Of a stretch of DNA of 64,000 nucleotides, positions 15,980 to 24,345 are shown piece after piece; position 1 is the stretch's first letter; every line of letters begins with the position of its first letter. Source of the DNA: Mycolicibacterium parafortuitum (GTDB lineage Bacteria; Actinomycetota; Actinomycetes; Mycobacteriales; Mycobacteriaceae); NCBI RefSeq assembly GCF_002086815.1, contig NZ_MVID01000019.1:57964-121963 (forward strand), in the 5' to 3' direction. A model generated the notes under the pieces. The model made no database searches. It saw nothing but the letters and a program-made list of their open reading frames with translations, and was not told where the DNA came from. A program made the translations under genes and the position numbers.

Positions 15980-17188
15980 ATGGAAATACTGGTAATTGGC
16001 GGCGGCTTTGCCGGCGTATGGAGCGCAGCAGCCGCGGCACGTGTCGGACGTGACCATGCATCGGCCGGCGCTCGTCCGCACATCACCCTGGTCAGCGACA
16101 GCGACGAGATGGTGATCCGCCCTCGGCTGTATGAACGCGATCCCGTGCAGATGTCGGTTCTGCTCGACCGGGTACTCAAGCCGATCGGCGTCGAGAGGGT
16201 GCACGCCCGTGTGATCGACATCGATACTGCCGCAAGAGCTGTCACCGTGGCCGACACGATGGGCCAGGTCCGGGTTCTCGACTATGACCGGCTTGTTCTC
16301 GCCGCGGGAAGCCAGGTGCTCACGCCCAACATCCCCGGACGAGAGTTTCTGTTCAACATCGATACGATCGCCGCGGCCGACACCCTTGAGCAGCACGTCC
16401 GGAAGCTGGCGTCGGTCAGCGACGCTCACGAGGGGCGGTTCACCGCTGTGGTGATCGGCGCCGGGTTCACCGGCCTGGAGATCGCCACCGAGCTCATCGG
16501 CCGGCTGCGCGAGCTGGCGCAGGCCAATTCGGCCCACGCCAGGGTGATCCTTGTCGATCGGAGCACCGAAGTCGGCCCCCAACTCGGTGAGGGCCCGCGT
16601 CCGTTCATCACCTCGTCGCTGGAACAGCTGGGGATCGAGGTCCGGCTGGGTTCCGGGGTCAGCGAAGTCACCGATTCCCAGGTGCGCCTCATCGACGGCG
16701 AGGTCATTGCCGCGTCGACGACGGTGTGGACCGTGGGCATGACCGCGAGCCCGCTCACCGCGATGGTTCCCGGCGACCGAGACCCGATCGGCCGGTTGAT
16801 CGTCGACGAATACCTGCGTGTGCCTTCGACTCCGGATGTCTATGCCGCCGGTGACACCGCCGCCGCGACGGTCGAGGACGGCCATGTCACGATGCAGAGC
16901 TGCCAGCACGCCACACCGCTGGGCAAGTTCGCGGGCTACAACGTCGCCGCCGACCTGTTGGGCCTTCCGCCGGTCCCCTTCGCGCCGAATCCCTACGTGA
17001 CCTGTCTGGACCTCGGCGCCGCCGGTGCCGTTCTCACCACCGGCTGGGACCGCGAAGTGCAGATGACGGGCAGCGAGGCCAAAGCCTTCAAGCATCGGAT
17101 CAACACCGAATGGATCTACCCGCCCGTCGATGACGAGGCCGCGATCCTTGCCCAGGCCGACTACCTCTACACCTGGAGTCTGGACTGA
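15980..17188 (+). CDS. NDH-2-like FAD/NAD(P)-binding oxidoreductase (ECF41-linked)
   Basis: 402 residues of the same family as the gene at 12349. FAD motif MEILVIGGGFAGVWSAAAAA, NAD(P) motif AVVIGAGFTGLEIATELIGR, second FAD motif VYAAGDTAA. A C-terminal extension (NTEWIYPPVDDEAAILAQAD) is not strongly hydrophobic, so membrane attachment is uncertain. AAGAAGGAG precedes ATG 15980. Preceded by an ECF41 sigma gene and its own ECF41-type promoter. Probably an NAD(P)H:quinone-type oxidoreductase induced by the ECF41 factor; substrate not visible. Confidence 0.9.
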   Translation: MEILVIGGGFAGVWSAAAAARVGRDHASAGARPHITLVSDSDEMVIRPRLYERDPVQMSVLLDRVLKPIGVERVHARVIDIDTAARAVTVADTMGQVRVLDYDRLVLAAGSQVLTPNIPGREFLFNIDTIAAADTLEQHVRKLASVSDAHEGRFTAVVIGAGFTGLEIATELIGRLRELAQANSAHARVILVDRSTEVGPQLGEGPRPFITSSLEQLGIEVRLGSGVSEVTDSQVRLIDGEVIAASTTVWTVGMTASPLTAMVPGDRDPIGRLIVDEYLRVPSTPDVYAAGDTAAATVEDGHVTMQSCQHATPLGKFAGYNVAADLLGLPPVPFAPNPYVTCLDLGAAGAVLTTGWDREVQMTGSEAKAFKHRINTEWIYPPVDDEAAILAQADYLYTWSLD

Positions 17189-17197
17189 CCACGTGTA

Positions 17198-17211
17198 AGG
17201 ACCAACGACCC
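17198..17211 (+). promoter_or_regulatory. DosR-box-like site before STAS gene
   Basis: AGGACCAACGACCC is an imperfect match to the palindromic core GGGACTWWAGTCCC (about 9 of 14). It is 100 bases before ATG 17312. Weaker than the other boxes of the island. Confidence 0.4.
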
Positions 17212-17311
17212 TGGTGCATGTTTTGTCAGACCGCCGACAATCGATTCCAGCGGGTCGTAGCGTTGCGCCGAGAGGGCGAGACCCGCGATCCGCTGGAAAG
17301 GAGATGGTCCG

Positions 17312-17680
17312 ATGATCGAGGTGTTGTCGGACATGCCCGAAGGTGTGTCAGGGTTCAGGGTGTCGGGCCGGGCCAGCGGTGAGGACCTACGCAACTTCAA
17401 ACCCACCATGGAGAAAATGCTCCAAACCGGCGAGGTCCGGATCGTGGAGGTCATCGCACCCACCTACGAGGGTTTCGGTCCCGGTGGGCTGGCCGAAGAT
17501 CTGAAGATGGGGTTCGGAGCGCTGATCCATCACCATTCAGCCTTCAAACGCATCGCCGTGGTCACCGACAAAGAGTGGGCGATACACACTCTGCAGGCGC
17601 TGGCCTGGATGGTCCCCGGCGAAATCGCACTGTTCAGCCTTGACGACCTGGAGAAGGCCAAGTCCTGGGCCGCCGGGTGA
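17312..17680 (+). CDS. SpoIIAA-like STAS-fold protein
   Basis: 122 residues with the SpoIIAA-like/DUF3478 pattern: MIEVLSDMPEGVSGFRVSGR, then EDLRNFKPTMEKML and FKRIAVVTDKEWAIHTLQAL. These single-domain STAS-like proteins may bind small hydrophobic ligands or partners; no phosphorylatable Ser motif is clear. AAAGGAG before ATG 17312 supports the start. It begins a plus-strand run with the PRC/MgtE_N protein (40 bases later) and the NRAMP transporter. A weak DosR-like box lies upstream. Confidence 0.8.
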   Translation: MIEVLSDMPEGVSGFRVSGRASGEDLRNFKPTMEKMLQTGEVRIVEVIAPTYEGFGPGGLAEDLKMGFGALIHHHSAFKRIAVVTDKEWAIHTLQALAWMVPGEIALFSLDDLEKAKSWAAG

Positions 17681-17719
17681 GGGCGCGGTCTGCGATGGCG
17701 CTGACGGTGCGCTGCTGAG

Positions 17720-18553
17720 GTGCTGCTCCTCAGTGCCCTGGTACGCCGACGAGTTGTGGGTGCAGACGGAGGTGTCGTCGGGCGCATCGCGGATCTGATC
17801 GCTCGCCCTGCCGGCGAGGCAGACCTGCCGGTCGCCGACCAGGCGGTGCTGTCCCGCCGCGGAAAGGGATCGGTGGTGGTCCCGCTCGGGGCCGTCGACC
17901 TTGTTCACCCGCACCATCTTCGGCTGAACGACGACGTCTCAGATCTCCCCTCATTCGCCACCGAATCGTTGGCAGACGACGCGATCTTGCTGGTCCGTGA
18001 TGTGCTTGACAGCCAGGTCATCGACATCGCGGGCCAGCGCGTCACCCGCGTGGCCGATGTCGTGCTTGCCCGTCGACACGACGGGCGCATCGAAGTCGTT
18101 GGCGTGGAGGTCGGATTCGACGCCGTGCTGCGCCGTCTGGGCATGGACTGGGTGGCCGAGCCCATGCGCAGGGACGCCATCGCCTGGACAGACCTGCATT
18201 TGATGTCCGACCGCGGGCACACGGTGCAACTCGCGACACCGCGCTCGGCGATCCACCGACTCGATGTCCGCGGGCTGGCGACCCTGGTCACCCGGCTGGC
18301 GAGCGGTCCGGCGGCGGAGATCCTCGACAGTCAGGACACCAACACGGCCGCCGACGTCGTGCGCGCCAGCCACCCCTTCGATGCGGAGCGCATGCTCCGC
18401 GCCATGCCGGCGAGCAAGTCCGCCGACATTGTGGCCGCCATGCCGATCGAGCATGCCCGCCACTGGACGGATCGGCTCTCCCGCTCACCCCGCAGGCAGC
18501 GGCATCTTCTTCGCTCGGGCGTCTGGCCCCGCCGCCGGCCCGGGGCGAGGTGA
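17720..18553 (+). CDS. PRC-barrel / MgtE_N-type cytoplasmic protein
   Basis: 277 residues, soluble. The N-terminal half has two PRC-barrel-like repeats (GADGGVVGRIADLIARPA; then SQVIDIAGQRVTRVADVVLA). The C-terminal half looks like the Mg2+-sensing N domain of MgtE channels (VRGLATLVTRLASGPAAEIL, VRASHPFDAERMLRAMPASK, SADIVAAMP). No membrane part follows. Instead the stop overlaps the start of an NRAMP-family transporter gene by 4 bases (GTGA), so the two are translated together. In known systems MgtE_N gates ion flow; here it may regulate the transporter. The start is GTG 17720. Confidence 0.75.
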   Translation: MLLLSALVRRRVVGADGGVVGRIADLIARPAGEADLPVADQAVLSRRGKGSVVVPLGAVDLVHPHHLRLNDDVSDLPSFATESLADDAILLVRDVLDSQVIDIAGQRVTRVADVVLARRHDGRIEVVGVEVGFDAVLRRLGMDWVAEPMRRDAIAWTDLHLMSDRGHTVQLATPRSAIHRLDVRGLATLVTRLASGPAAEILDSQDTNTAADVVRASHPFDAERMLRAMPASKSADIVAAMPIEHARHWTDRLSRSPRRQRHLLRSGVWPRRRPGAR

Positions 18554-19794
18554 GCGCGGCAGCCATGAAGCACCGGCGGTTGTCGATCGGCGCACTGGTC
18601 GCCGTCGTCGGCCCCGGTCTGCTCGCCGGGCTCTCCGACGACGACCCCGCCGGGATCACCACCTACTCGGTACTCGGCGCCGACTACGGCTACCAGCTGC
18701 TCTGGGTGTTGCTGCTCTCGACACTGGCCCTAGTCATGTTTCATACCCTGGCGGCGCGGATGGGAGTGGTGACCGGCCAGGGATTGATCGGCCTGGTTCG
18801 GCAGCGCTACGGGGTTCGAGTCGGCGGCGCCGCCCTGGTCGCTCTCGTCGTCGCCAACATCGGAACCACATGCGCCGAGTTCGCCGGTATCGCAGCCGGT
18901 TTCGAGCTTTTCGGCGTCAGCCGCCACCTCAGCGTCCCAGCCGTGGCACTACTCGTCTCCGCACTGGTGCTGCGCGGCAGCTTCCATCGCGTCGAACACT
19001 TCCTACTGTTGTTGTCGACGGTCTTCCTCGCGTACATCGCGTCAGGGATCCTGGCTGATCCTGATTGGGGTGCAGCCACCCGCGGATTGCTGATCCCGAC
19101 GATGCCCGTCAACGGCGAAGCGGTGGCGATCGTCACCGCCACTGTCGGAACAACTCTCGCCCCGTGGGGTTTGTCGTTCATCCAGTCCTACGCCGTCGAC
19201 AAGAAGTTGCGGATCGAGGACCTCCGGCTCGAACGCATCGACGTCGTGACCGGAGCGCTGCTGACCGGAGTCATCGGCTTCTTCGTGGTGGTCGCGTGCG
19301 CGGCAACACTGCACCGCGACGGCCGCTCCATCACCGATGCCGCGGACGCCGCCCTGGCACTGCAACCCCTCGCCGGTGACCTCGCATCGAGCTTGTTCGG
19401 TATCGGGCTCATCGGTGCAGCCATCCTGGCGGCGGCCATCCTGCCGTTGTCGACCGCGTACTCCGTATGCGAATACGCCGGAGTGGAAGCCGCGCTCAAT
19501 GATCCCTTCCGCGAAGCCAGAACTTTCTACCTCACCTTCGGTGCCGTCACCGGGCTCGGCGCCCTGATCGTCATGATTCCCGGCGCACCACTGGTGACGA
19601 TCCTCGTTGCCACCCAGGTCCTCAACGCCGTCCTGCTCCTACCCCTGTTGGTCGTGATCATCGGCGTCGCACGCGATGCACGGACGATGGGCCAATACCG
19701 TTTGAGCACAACCGGAACGGTGTGCTACGGGGTAACGACGGCAGTCGTCCTGATCTGTGTCGTCGCGCTCGCGATCACCTCAAGTTGGGGATGA
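18550..19794 (+). CDS. NRAMP-family divalent metal transporter (NRMT-like)
   Basis: 414 residues with about 11 membrane helices. The helix-1 metal motif is DPAG (D32-G35) where manganese/iron NRAMPs have DPGN. The helix-6 motif is APW (residues 204-206) where they have MPH. Loss of the Met that favours soft metals is the hallmark described for NRAMP-related magnesium transporters, so Mg2+ or Mn2+ transport is more likely than iron; this is inference. Coupled to an MgtE_N-type protein by a 4-base overlap. GTG 18550 is chosen for that overlap; ATG 18565 is the alternative. Confidence 0.8.
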   Translation: MSAAAMKHRRLSIGALVAVVGPGLLAGLSDDDPAGITTYSVLGADYGYQLLWVLLLSTLALVMFHTLAARMGVVTGQGLIGLVRQRYGVRVGGAALVALVVANIGTTCAEFAGIAAGFELFGVSRHLSVPAVALLVSALVLRGSFHRVEHFLLLLSTVFLAYIASGILADPDWGAATRGLLIPTMPVNGEAVAIVTATVGTTLAPWGLSFIQSYAVDKKLRIEDLRLERIDVVTGALLTGVIGFFVVVACAATLHRDGRSITDAADAALALQPLAGDLASSLFGIGLIGAAILAAAILPLSTAYSVCEYAGVEAALNDPFREARTFYLTFGAVTGLGALIVMIPGAPLVTILVATQVLNAVLLLPLLVVIIGVARDARTMGQYRLSTTGTVCYGVTTAVVLICVVALAITSSWG

Positions 19795-19823
19795 GCCGCA
19801 ACCCGCCCCCGCCATGAGGTCGT

Positions 19824-20474
19824 TCACTCGAAGGTTGGCGGACGCGGCCGATCAAGTCGGGAGACGAAGGCCGCTGCTTGAGTGCGGCGTTCCATTCCAA
19901 GTTTGGCGAGCAGCCGAGACACGTAGTTCTTGATGGTCTTCTCGGCGAGGAACATCCGTTCGGCGATCTGACGGTTGGTGAGGCCTTCCCCGAGAAGGTC
20001 CAGGAGCACCCGCTCCTGCTCGCTCAAACCCGCCAGAGGGTCATCGTGTTCAGGGGCAGTGCGCAGCTTCGACATCAGCGCTTTCACTGCCCGGTTGTCG
20101 AGCAGTGACCGTCCCGCACCGACATCTTTGATCGCCTTGGCGAGCTCCATACCCCTGATGTCTTTGATGACATAACCACTTGCTCCGGCCAGCACCGCAT
20201 CCAGCATGGCTTCTTCTGACGTGAATGAGGTCAGCATCAAACACCGCAGGTCCGGCAGCTGGGACAGCAGGTCGCGGCACAATTCGATGCCGTTGCCGTC
20301 GGGGAGACGTAGATCCAAGACCGCGACATCGGGTTGTGAGGCGGGGATACGCACCATCGCTTCCGCCACCGACCCGGCCTCGCCGACGATCTCGAGTTCC
20401 TCGTCCGCGCCGAGGAGGTCGATCAGACCTCGCCTGACCACCTCGTGGTCGTCGACCAGAAACACGCGAACCAT
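19824..20474 (-). CDS. devR: DosR/DevR dormancy response regulator
   Basis: 216 residues, nearly colinear with M. tuberculosis DosR (217). The receiver domain has Asp8/Asp9, phospho-acceptor Asp54 (VLDLRLPDG) and Lys104 (YVIKDIRG). The C-terminal LuxR-type HTH (GLTNRQIAERMFLAEKTIKN, then YVSRLLAKLGMERRTQAA) includes the DosR DNA-reading residues. It activates the hypoxia/NO dormancy regulon by binding GGGAC-type palindromes, many of which occur in this window. The cognate kinase gene is not adjacent; it lies at 24858. A DosR-like box sits between devR and the divergent tgs1. Confidence 0.96.
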   Translation of the reverse strand: MVRVFLVDDHEVVRRGLIDLLGADEELEIVGEAGSVAEAMVRIPASQPDVAVLDLRLPDGNGIELCRDLLSQLPDLRCLMLTSFTSEEAMLDAVLAGASGYVIKDIRGMELAKAIKDVGAGRSLLDNRAVKALMSKLRTAPEHDDPLAGLSEQERVLLDLLGEGLTNRQIAERMFLAEKTIKNYVSRLLAKLGMERRTQAAAFVSRLDRPRPPTFE

Positions 20475-20530
20475 TCCACTCGCCCTTTCTCCTGACGCTC
20501 ATGGTCGACTCTGGCCGCATCCGACTACTA

Positions 20531-20544
20531 GGGCCGCAAGTCCT
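20531..20544. promoter_or_regulatory. DosR-box-like site between devR and tgs1
   Basis: GGGCCGCAAGTCCT matches GGGACTWWAGTCCC at 10 of 14 positions. It lies 57 bases from either start codon, so it can serve devR autoregulation, tgs1, or both. Confidence 0.6.
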
Positions 20545-20601
20545 CACCCTTTATGGCCTCAGACCCTGCGCATCGGTTCTGATCGAGGAGATAGTGGATC
20601 C

Positions 20602-21993
20602 GTGGAGCGCTTGTCGGCCTTTGATGCGGGATTCCTCGATGCCGAGGACGCCGACCCGCATATCAGTCTCGCGGTCGGTGCGGTTTCGGTCTTGGAGGGT
20701 CCCGTTCCCTCTCAGGACGACATCGTCACTGCGCTGGCTGCACGCATTCTGGCCATCCCCCGGCTGGGCCAAGTTGTCCGTCGCGCGCCGTTCGACCTGT
20801 CGGCTCCGCAGTGGGTGGCCGATCCCGCACCGGATCTTGCCCACCACATTCGCCGAGCTGCGTTACCGCACCCCGGTGACGACGAGGCGCTCTTCCGATT
20901 CACCGCCGAAGCGATGGAGTCCCGATTAGACCGCGAACGCCCACTTTGGCAGTGCTGGATCATCGAAGGCCTACCCCGCGGCCGATGGGCGATCCTGATG
21001 AAAGTGCACCACTGCATCGCCGACGGCATCGCCGCATTGCACATGCTGTCCGGGCTGTGTGACGGTGGTGAGCACACCACATATGTCGGCGCGATTCAGC
21101 CCGCTCACCAACCCGACCCAGAGGCCGCACGGCGACTGTCGCTCAACCCGATTCGCTGGGCGCAGGACGCGTGGAGCACGGCATCAGCGGTGGCCTCCAC
21201 CGCGACCACAACGCTGGTCGGCGGTATCGAGATCCTTGACAGCCTGGTCCGGCCCAGCGACGACTCCGTGTTCAACGGTCCCATCACCTCGATGCGCCGC
21301 TACAGCGCGGTCCAGGTGTCATTGGCCGATGCGCTGACGGTATGTCGCACTTTCGACGTCACCCTCAATGATGTTGCGCTAGCGGCGATTACCGACAGCT
21401 TCCGCGCCGCCCTGATACGACGCGGTGCTGAACCCCGGCACCACTCGCTGCGCACGCTCGTCCCGGTCTCGGTGCGCCCAGCAGATGCGATGAACCGTGC
21501 CGACAATCAGGTGTCGGTGATGTTGCCCTATCTACCGGTGGATGAATCCGATCGGTTGGAGCAGCTGCGTGCGGTGCACCGCACGCTGACACGGGTGAAA
21601 GCGGGTGGCCAACGAAGCGCCGGCAGTACGGCGGTCAGCATCGTCAAATCGGTGCCGTTCGCAGTGGCCTCCCGCGTGATCAGAACGGTGACGGCCCTGC
21701 CCCAGCGTGGCGTTGTGGCGCTGGCGACGAATGTTCCCGGGCCCCGAGATCGGCTGCGGCTGATGGGTCACGACGTCGTGCGCATGCTTCCAGTACCTCC
21801 TGTCGCGTTACGCCTTCGCGCCGCCGTGGGGATCCTGAGCTATGGCGACGACCTTGTCTTCGGGATCACCACCGATTTCGATGCCTTCCCGGACGTCGCC
21901 GAGCTGGCGGACGGAATTGCCGATGCCGTGGCCGACCTGACGCGGCAGGCGGCAGGGCGAGTGCCTCCGCCGGGAGATCAGGTTGGTGGATAA
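20602..21993 (+). CDS. tgs1: wax ester synthase/diacylglycerol acyltransferase (Tgs1-like)
   Basis: 463 residues, the same length as M. tuberculosis Tgs1 (Rv3130c). The catalytic HHxxxDG motif is HHCIADG (residues 136-142). Further family blocks are PLWQCWIIEGL, RTLVPVSVRP and ATNVPGPRDRLRLMG. It joins acyl-CoA to diacylglycerol and stores triacylglycerol during non-replicating persistence. GTG 20602 has GAGGAG about 11 bases upstream; a longer in-frame extension runs through devR and is rejected. Divergent from devR with a shared DosR-like box. Confidence 0.92.
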   Translation: MERLSAFDAGFLDAEDADPHISLAVGAVSVLEGPVPSQDDIVTALAARILAIPRLGQVVRRAPFDLSAPQWVADPAPDLAHHIRRAALPHPGDDEALFRFTAEAMESRLDRERPLWQCWIIEGLPRGRWAILMKVHHCIADGIAALHMLSGLCDGGEHTTYVGAIQPAHQPDPEAARRLSLNPIRWAQDAWSTASAVASTATTTLVGGIEILDSLVRPSDDSVFNGPITSMRRYSAVQVSLADALTVCRTFDVTLNDVALAAITDSFRAALIRRGAEPRHHSLRTLVPVSVRPADAMNRADNQVSVMLPYLPVDESDRLEQLRAVHRTLTRVKAGGQRSAGSTAVSIVKSVPFAVASRVIRTVTALPQRGVVALATNVPGPRDRLRLMGHDVVRMLPVPPVALRLRAAVGILSYGDDLVFGITTDFDAFPDVAELADGIADAVADLTRQAAGRVPPPGDQVGG

Positions 21994-22026
21994 CCCACCG
22001 CCTTGCGCCGGCGCAGGCTCGGGGAC

Positions 22027-22902
22027 TCAGCGCGGTCTGACCACGATGACGGGGATAGCGGCCAGCTGTGCCACCGCTGAACTGACGGAGCCGAGCAGCA
22101 TGCCGGCGAAGCCGCCGCGGCCGTGGCTACCCACGACGGCGAGTTGTGCTGCGGCACAGCGTTCCACCAGACGGTGGACGGGTCGATCGAACTCCACCTC
22201 AGCACGAACTGGCACCTCCGGATAACGTTCCTTCCAGGGTTCCAGGCGCTGGGCAACATACTCCTCGCCGTGCCCCTTGGCGTTGCCCCACTCGCCACCC
22301 CGGCTGAGCGCTTCGCCGATGTCGCTGATGACGTGGACCGCCAGCACGCTCACTCCCCGCCGGGACGCCTCCTCGAAGGCCAGTGCGGTGGCCGCGTACG
22401 ACGACGGGCCGTCGATTCCCAACAACACCGGTTCGGTGGCCTTGGGCGCAAGTCCGGTCTGGCTGTGAACTACGGCCACTGGGCCGGACCCGTGGTGCAG
22501 GATCCCAGAGCTCACCGAGCCCAGCAGCAACCGCCCCACCGCTCCCGTCCCACGACTGCCGACGACGACCATGTGCGCCGATCGCGAGGCCTCCACGAGA
22601 GCCTCAACGGCTCCGGAGCGAACAATCTCGGTACGGATGGCGGGAGGATCTTCGGCGGCAACCTCGGCGACCAGCTCGCCTGCCTCCTTCAACACGGTTT
22701 CGGCGTAGCGGAGTTCGTCGTCGACCGCACCGTCCGACGGCGCCAGTGGCCACGTGACGATCGGTGGTGGCACCGCGGACAGAAGAGTGATCGGCTTGCC
22801 GGTCAGTTGAGCCTCAACTACGGCCCACCGGACCGCCGCCGCCGACTCCTGCGACCCATCGACACCGACGACAATCCCGAATCGCGCTCGCTCGCTGCTC
22901 AT
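22027..22902 (-). CDS. universal stress protein, two UspA domains
   Basis: 291 residues, tandem UspA domains like Rv2623/Rv2005c. Each has an ATP-binding loop: first FGIVVGVDGSQESAAAVRWA with VVGSRGTGAVGRLLLGSVSS; second LLGIDGPSSYAATALAFEEA with VVGSHGRGGFAGMLLGSVSS (G2xG9GS/T type). Such proteins bind ATP and slow growth under hypoxia. ATG 22902 is preferred over TTG 22923. Probably co-transcribed with the small gene at 22982, whose promoter region has two DosR-like boxes. Convergent with tgs1. Confidence 0.9.
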   Translation of the reverse strand: MSSERARFGIVVGVDGSQESAAAVRWAVVEAQLTGKPITLLSAVPPPIVTWPLAPSDGAVDDELRYAETVLKEAGELVAEVAAEDPPAIRTEIVRSGAVEALVEASRSAHMVVVGSRGTGAVGRLLLGSVSSGILHHGSGPVAVVHSQTGLAPKATEPVLLGIDGPSSYAATALAFEEASRRGVSVLAVHVISDIGEALSRGGEWGNAKGHGEEYVAQRLEPWKERYPEVPVRAEVEFDRPVHRLVERCAAAQLAVVGSHGRGGFAGMLLGSVSSAVAQLAAIPVIVVRPR

Positions 22903-22981
22903 CTGCGTGGCCTTGCCCGACAACCGTCAGCAGTCGTGATTTCCGCGGAGTCAAGGGAAGAGACCGCGTTGTAGATCTCTC

Positions 22982-23254
22982 TCACGACCCGGCGCCGGCA
23001 TTCGGAGAGGGCAGAACACCGAGGCGGACAGCCTCGGGCAAGTTGGCCATCACCCTCTCAAGCAACGCGCTGTAGGCCGAGCCGTCATCGTGGAGCCTTC
23101 GGTAGCCGCAGTGCAGGAGGAAGACGTCCAGACGGCGGTCGAGCGGCCACTGCGCATAGCGGTCTGCGGTGAACTCCGAGCGAAGAAATTGCCATGCCAT
23201 GCCATCGAGTTGGCGCTGGGTCAAAGCGAGGCGGGGAGTCGACGTGGCGGGCAT
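22982..23254 (-). CDS. small conserved protein under DosR-like boxes
   Basis: 90 residues, soluble, family not recognised. The sequence is Leu/Arg-rich and helical: LTQRQLDGMAWQFLRSEFTA, DRRLDVFLLHCGYRRL, and LLERVMANLPEAVRLGVLP. ATG 23254 is set by GAGGAGG 8 bases upstream. Two DosR-like boxes lie 60-105 bases before it, and a universal stress protein gene follows, so expression under hypoxia is likely. Biochemical role unknown. Confidence 0.75.
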   Translation of the reverse strand: MPATSTPRLALTQRQLDGMAWQFLRSEFTADRYAQWPLDRRLDVFLLHCGYRRLHDDGSAYSALLERVMANLPEAVRLGVLPSPNAGAGS

Positions 23255-23315
23255 GGCAAGTTCCTCCTCGGCATTGACCGACATCATCGTCGGACACCGC
23301 AACCGCGGCACGATA

Positions 23316-23329
23316 GGGACGAAAGTCAC
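23316..23329. promoter_or_regulatory. DosR box
   Basis: GGGACGAAAGTCAC matches GGGACTWWAGTCCC at 12 of 14 positions. It is in the divergent region between the small gene (23254, minus) and the Ddn-like gene (23418, plus). Confidence 0.75.
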
Positions 23330-23344
23330 TCCCCTGCCCATAAA

Positions 23345-23358
23345 GTGCCAAAGGTCGT
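23345..23358. promoter_or_regulatory. second DosR-box-like site
   Basis: GTGCCAAAGGTCGT, a weaker copy 29 bases centre-to-centre from the box at 23316. DosR boxes often occur in pairs of primary and secondary sites. Confidence 0.45.
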
Positions 23359-23417
23359 CGAAACCGCGTCCGGATGACCCTGACCACACGCGGCCCCGGC
23401 CAGCCACCATCGACAGC

Positions 23418-23843
23418 ATGCTCAACACGACCGGACACACCGTCACAGACGCGGTGCGGGTGTTCAACAAGCACGTCCTCAACCCGGTGATGCTGCGGCT
23501 TGCCGGACGCCGCCATTGGTATGCGGCGGTGATTCGGCATTCCGGACGCGCCACAGGCCGCCACTACTCGACGCCCGTGGTGGCCGACCGCGTCGCTGAT
23601 GGATTCATCATCCCTCTGCCCTACGGGCAGAAAGTCGATTGGCTGCGCAACGCACAGGCCGCGAACGCGGCGACACTCGTCGTCGACGGCCAATCCTTCG
23701 CTGTCAGCGACCCGCGCATCGTCAGCTTCGAAGCGGTGGCCGATCAACTGCCCGCACGACGACGACGAATCTTCCAACGCTTCGGGATCAACGAGTTCGT
23801 CACGTTCGAAGTCTCGACCGAAAGCGGATCGGGGCCATCATGA
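23418..23843 (+). CDS. Ddn-family (F420-dependent nitroreductase-like) protein
   Basis: 141 residues of the deazaflavin-dependent nitroreductase/quinone reductase family. Typical features are the N-terminal amphipathic helix (VFNKHVLNPVMLRLAGRRHW), IRHSGRATGRHYSTPVVA, and the F420-phosphate region (IIPLPYGQKVDWLRNAQAAN). Family members reduce quinones or nitro-drugs with F420H2 at the membrane. No ribosome-binding site is obvious before ATG 23418. Two DosR-like boxes precede it. Its stop overlaps the next start (ATGA). Confidence 0.85.
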   Translation: MLNTTGHTVTDAVRVFNKHVLNPVMLRLAGRRHWYAAVIRHSGRATGRHYSTPVVADRVADGFIIPLPYGQKVDWLRNAQAANAATLVVDGQSFAVSDPRIVSFEAVADQLPARRRRIFQRFGINEFVTFEVSTESGSGPS

Positions 23844-24286
23844 CCGATACACACAGCATCTACCGCACCGTCCAGTTCGCACGTGTGCTGGGGCCGTTCC
23901 TGGCGATCACATCGATCGTGGCGATGGTGCGCACGTCGCGCGTCGAGGTAGCCTCCGCCGAGCTTGCCCGCAGCGCGTTATGGCCGATGGTGTTGGGCGC
24001 CCTCGGAATTCTGGGCGGAATCACCATCGTGACGTTCCACCGCCGCTGGCGCGGCGGGGCAGCGATTCTCGTCTCGTCCTTAGGGTGGTTGCTCGTCGTG
24101 AGGGGACTACTGCTGATGCTGTTCCCGGAGTGGTCCGCTGACGCTGTGGACCGCAGCCTCGGCGCCAGCGCACTGTGGCTCATCGTTGATCTCGGATTCG
24201 GAGCCGCTGGACTGTATTTGGTCTACATCGGCTGGTGGCCGCCGCAGAGGACTTTCGCCTCCTCCGAGCACACCGAAAGCCCCTAA
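23840..24286 (+). CDS. small four-helix membrane protein
   Basis: 148 residues with about four membrane segments (VLGPFLAITSIVAMV, PMVLGALGILGGITIV, AILVSSLGWLLVVRGLLLML, LIVDLGFGAAGLYLVYIGWW). No catalytic motif seen. ATG 23840 overlaps the stop of the Ddn-like gene by 4 bases, so the two are translationally coupled and share the DosR-type promoter. Possibly a membrane partner of the reductase; inference from coupling. Confidence 0.8.
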   Translation: MTDTHSIYRTVQFARVLGPFLAITSIVAMVRTSRVEVASAELARSALWPMVLGALGILGGITIVTFHRRWRGGAAILVSSLGWLLVVRGLLLMLFPEWSADAVDRSLGASALWLIVDLGFGAAGLYLVYIGWWPPQRTFASSEHTESP

Positions 24287-24345
24287 CGCGAGCGGATCTC
24301 ACCACGCGACCCTAGGCGTAGACAGCTATTCGCCAGGAGCCCACC

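Noticed and set aside
20206..20601. N-terminal extension of the Tgs1-like protein
   Set aside because: It runs antisense through devR; Tgs1 proteins start at the position of GTG 20602.
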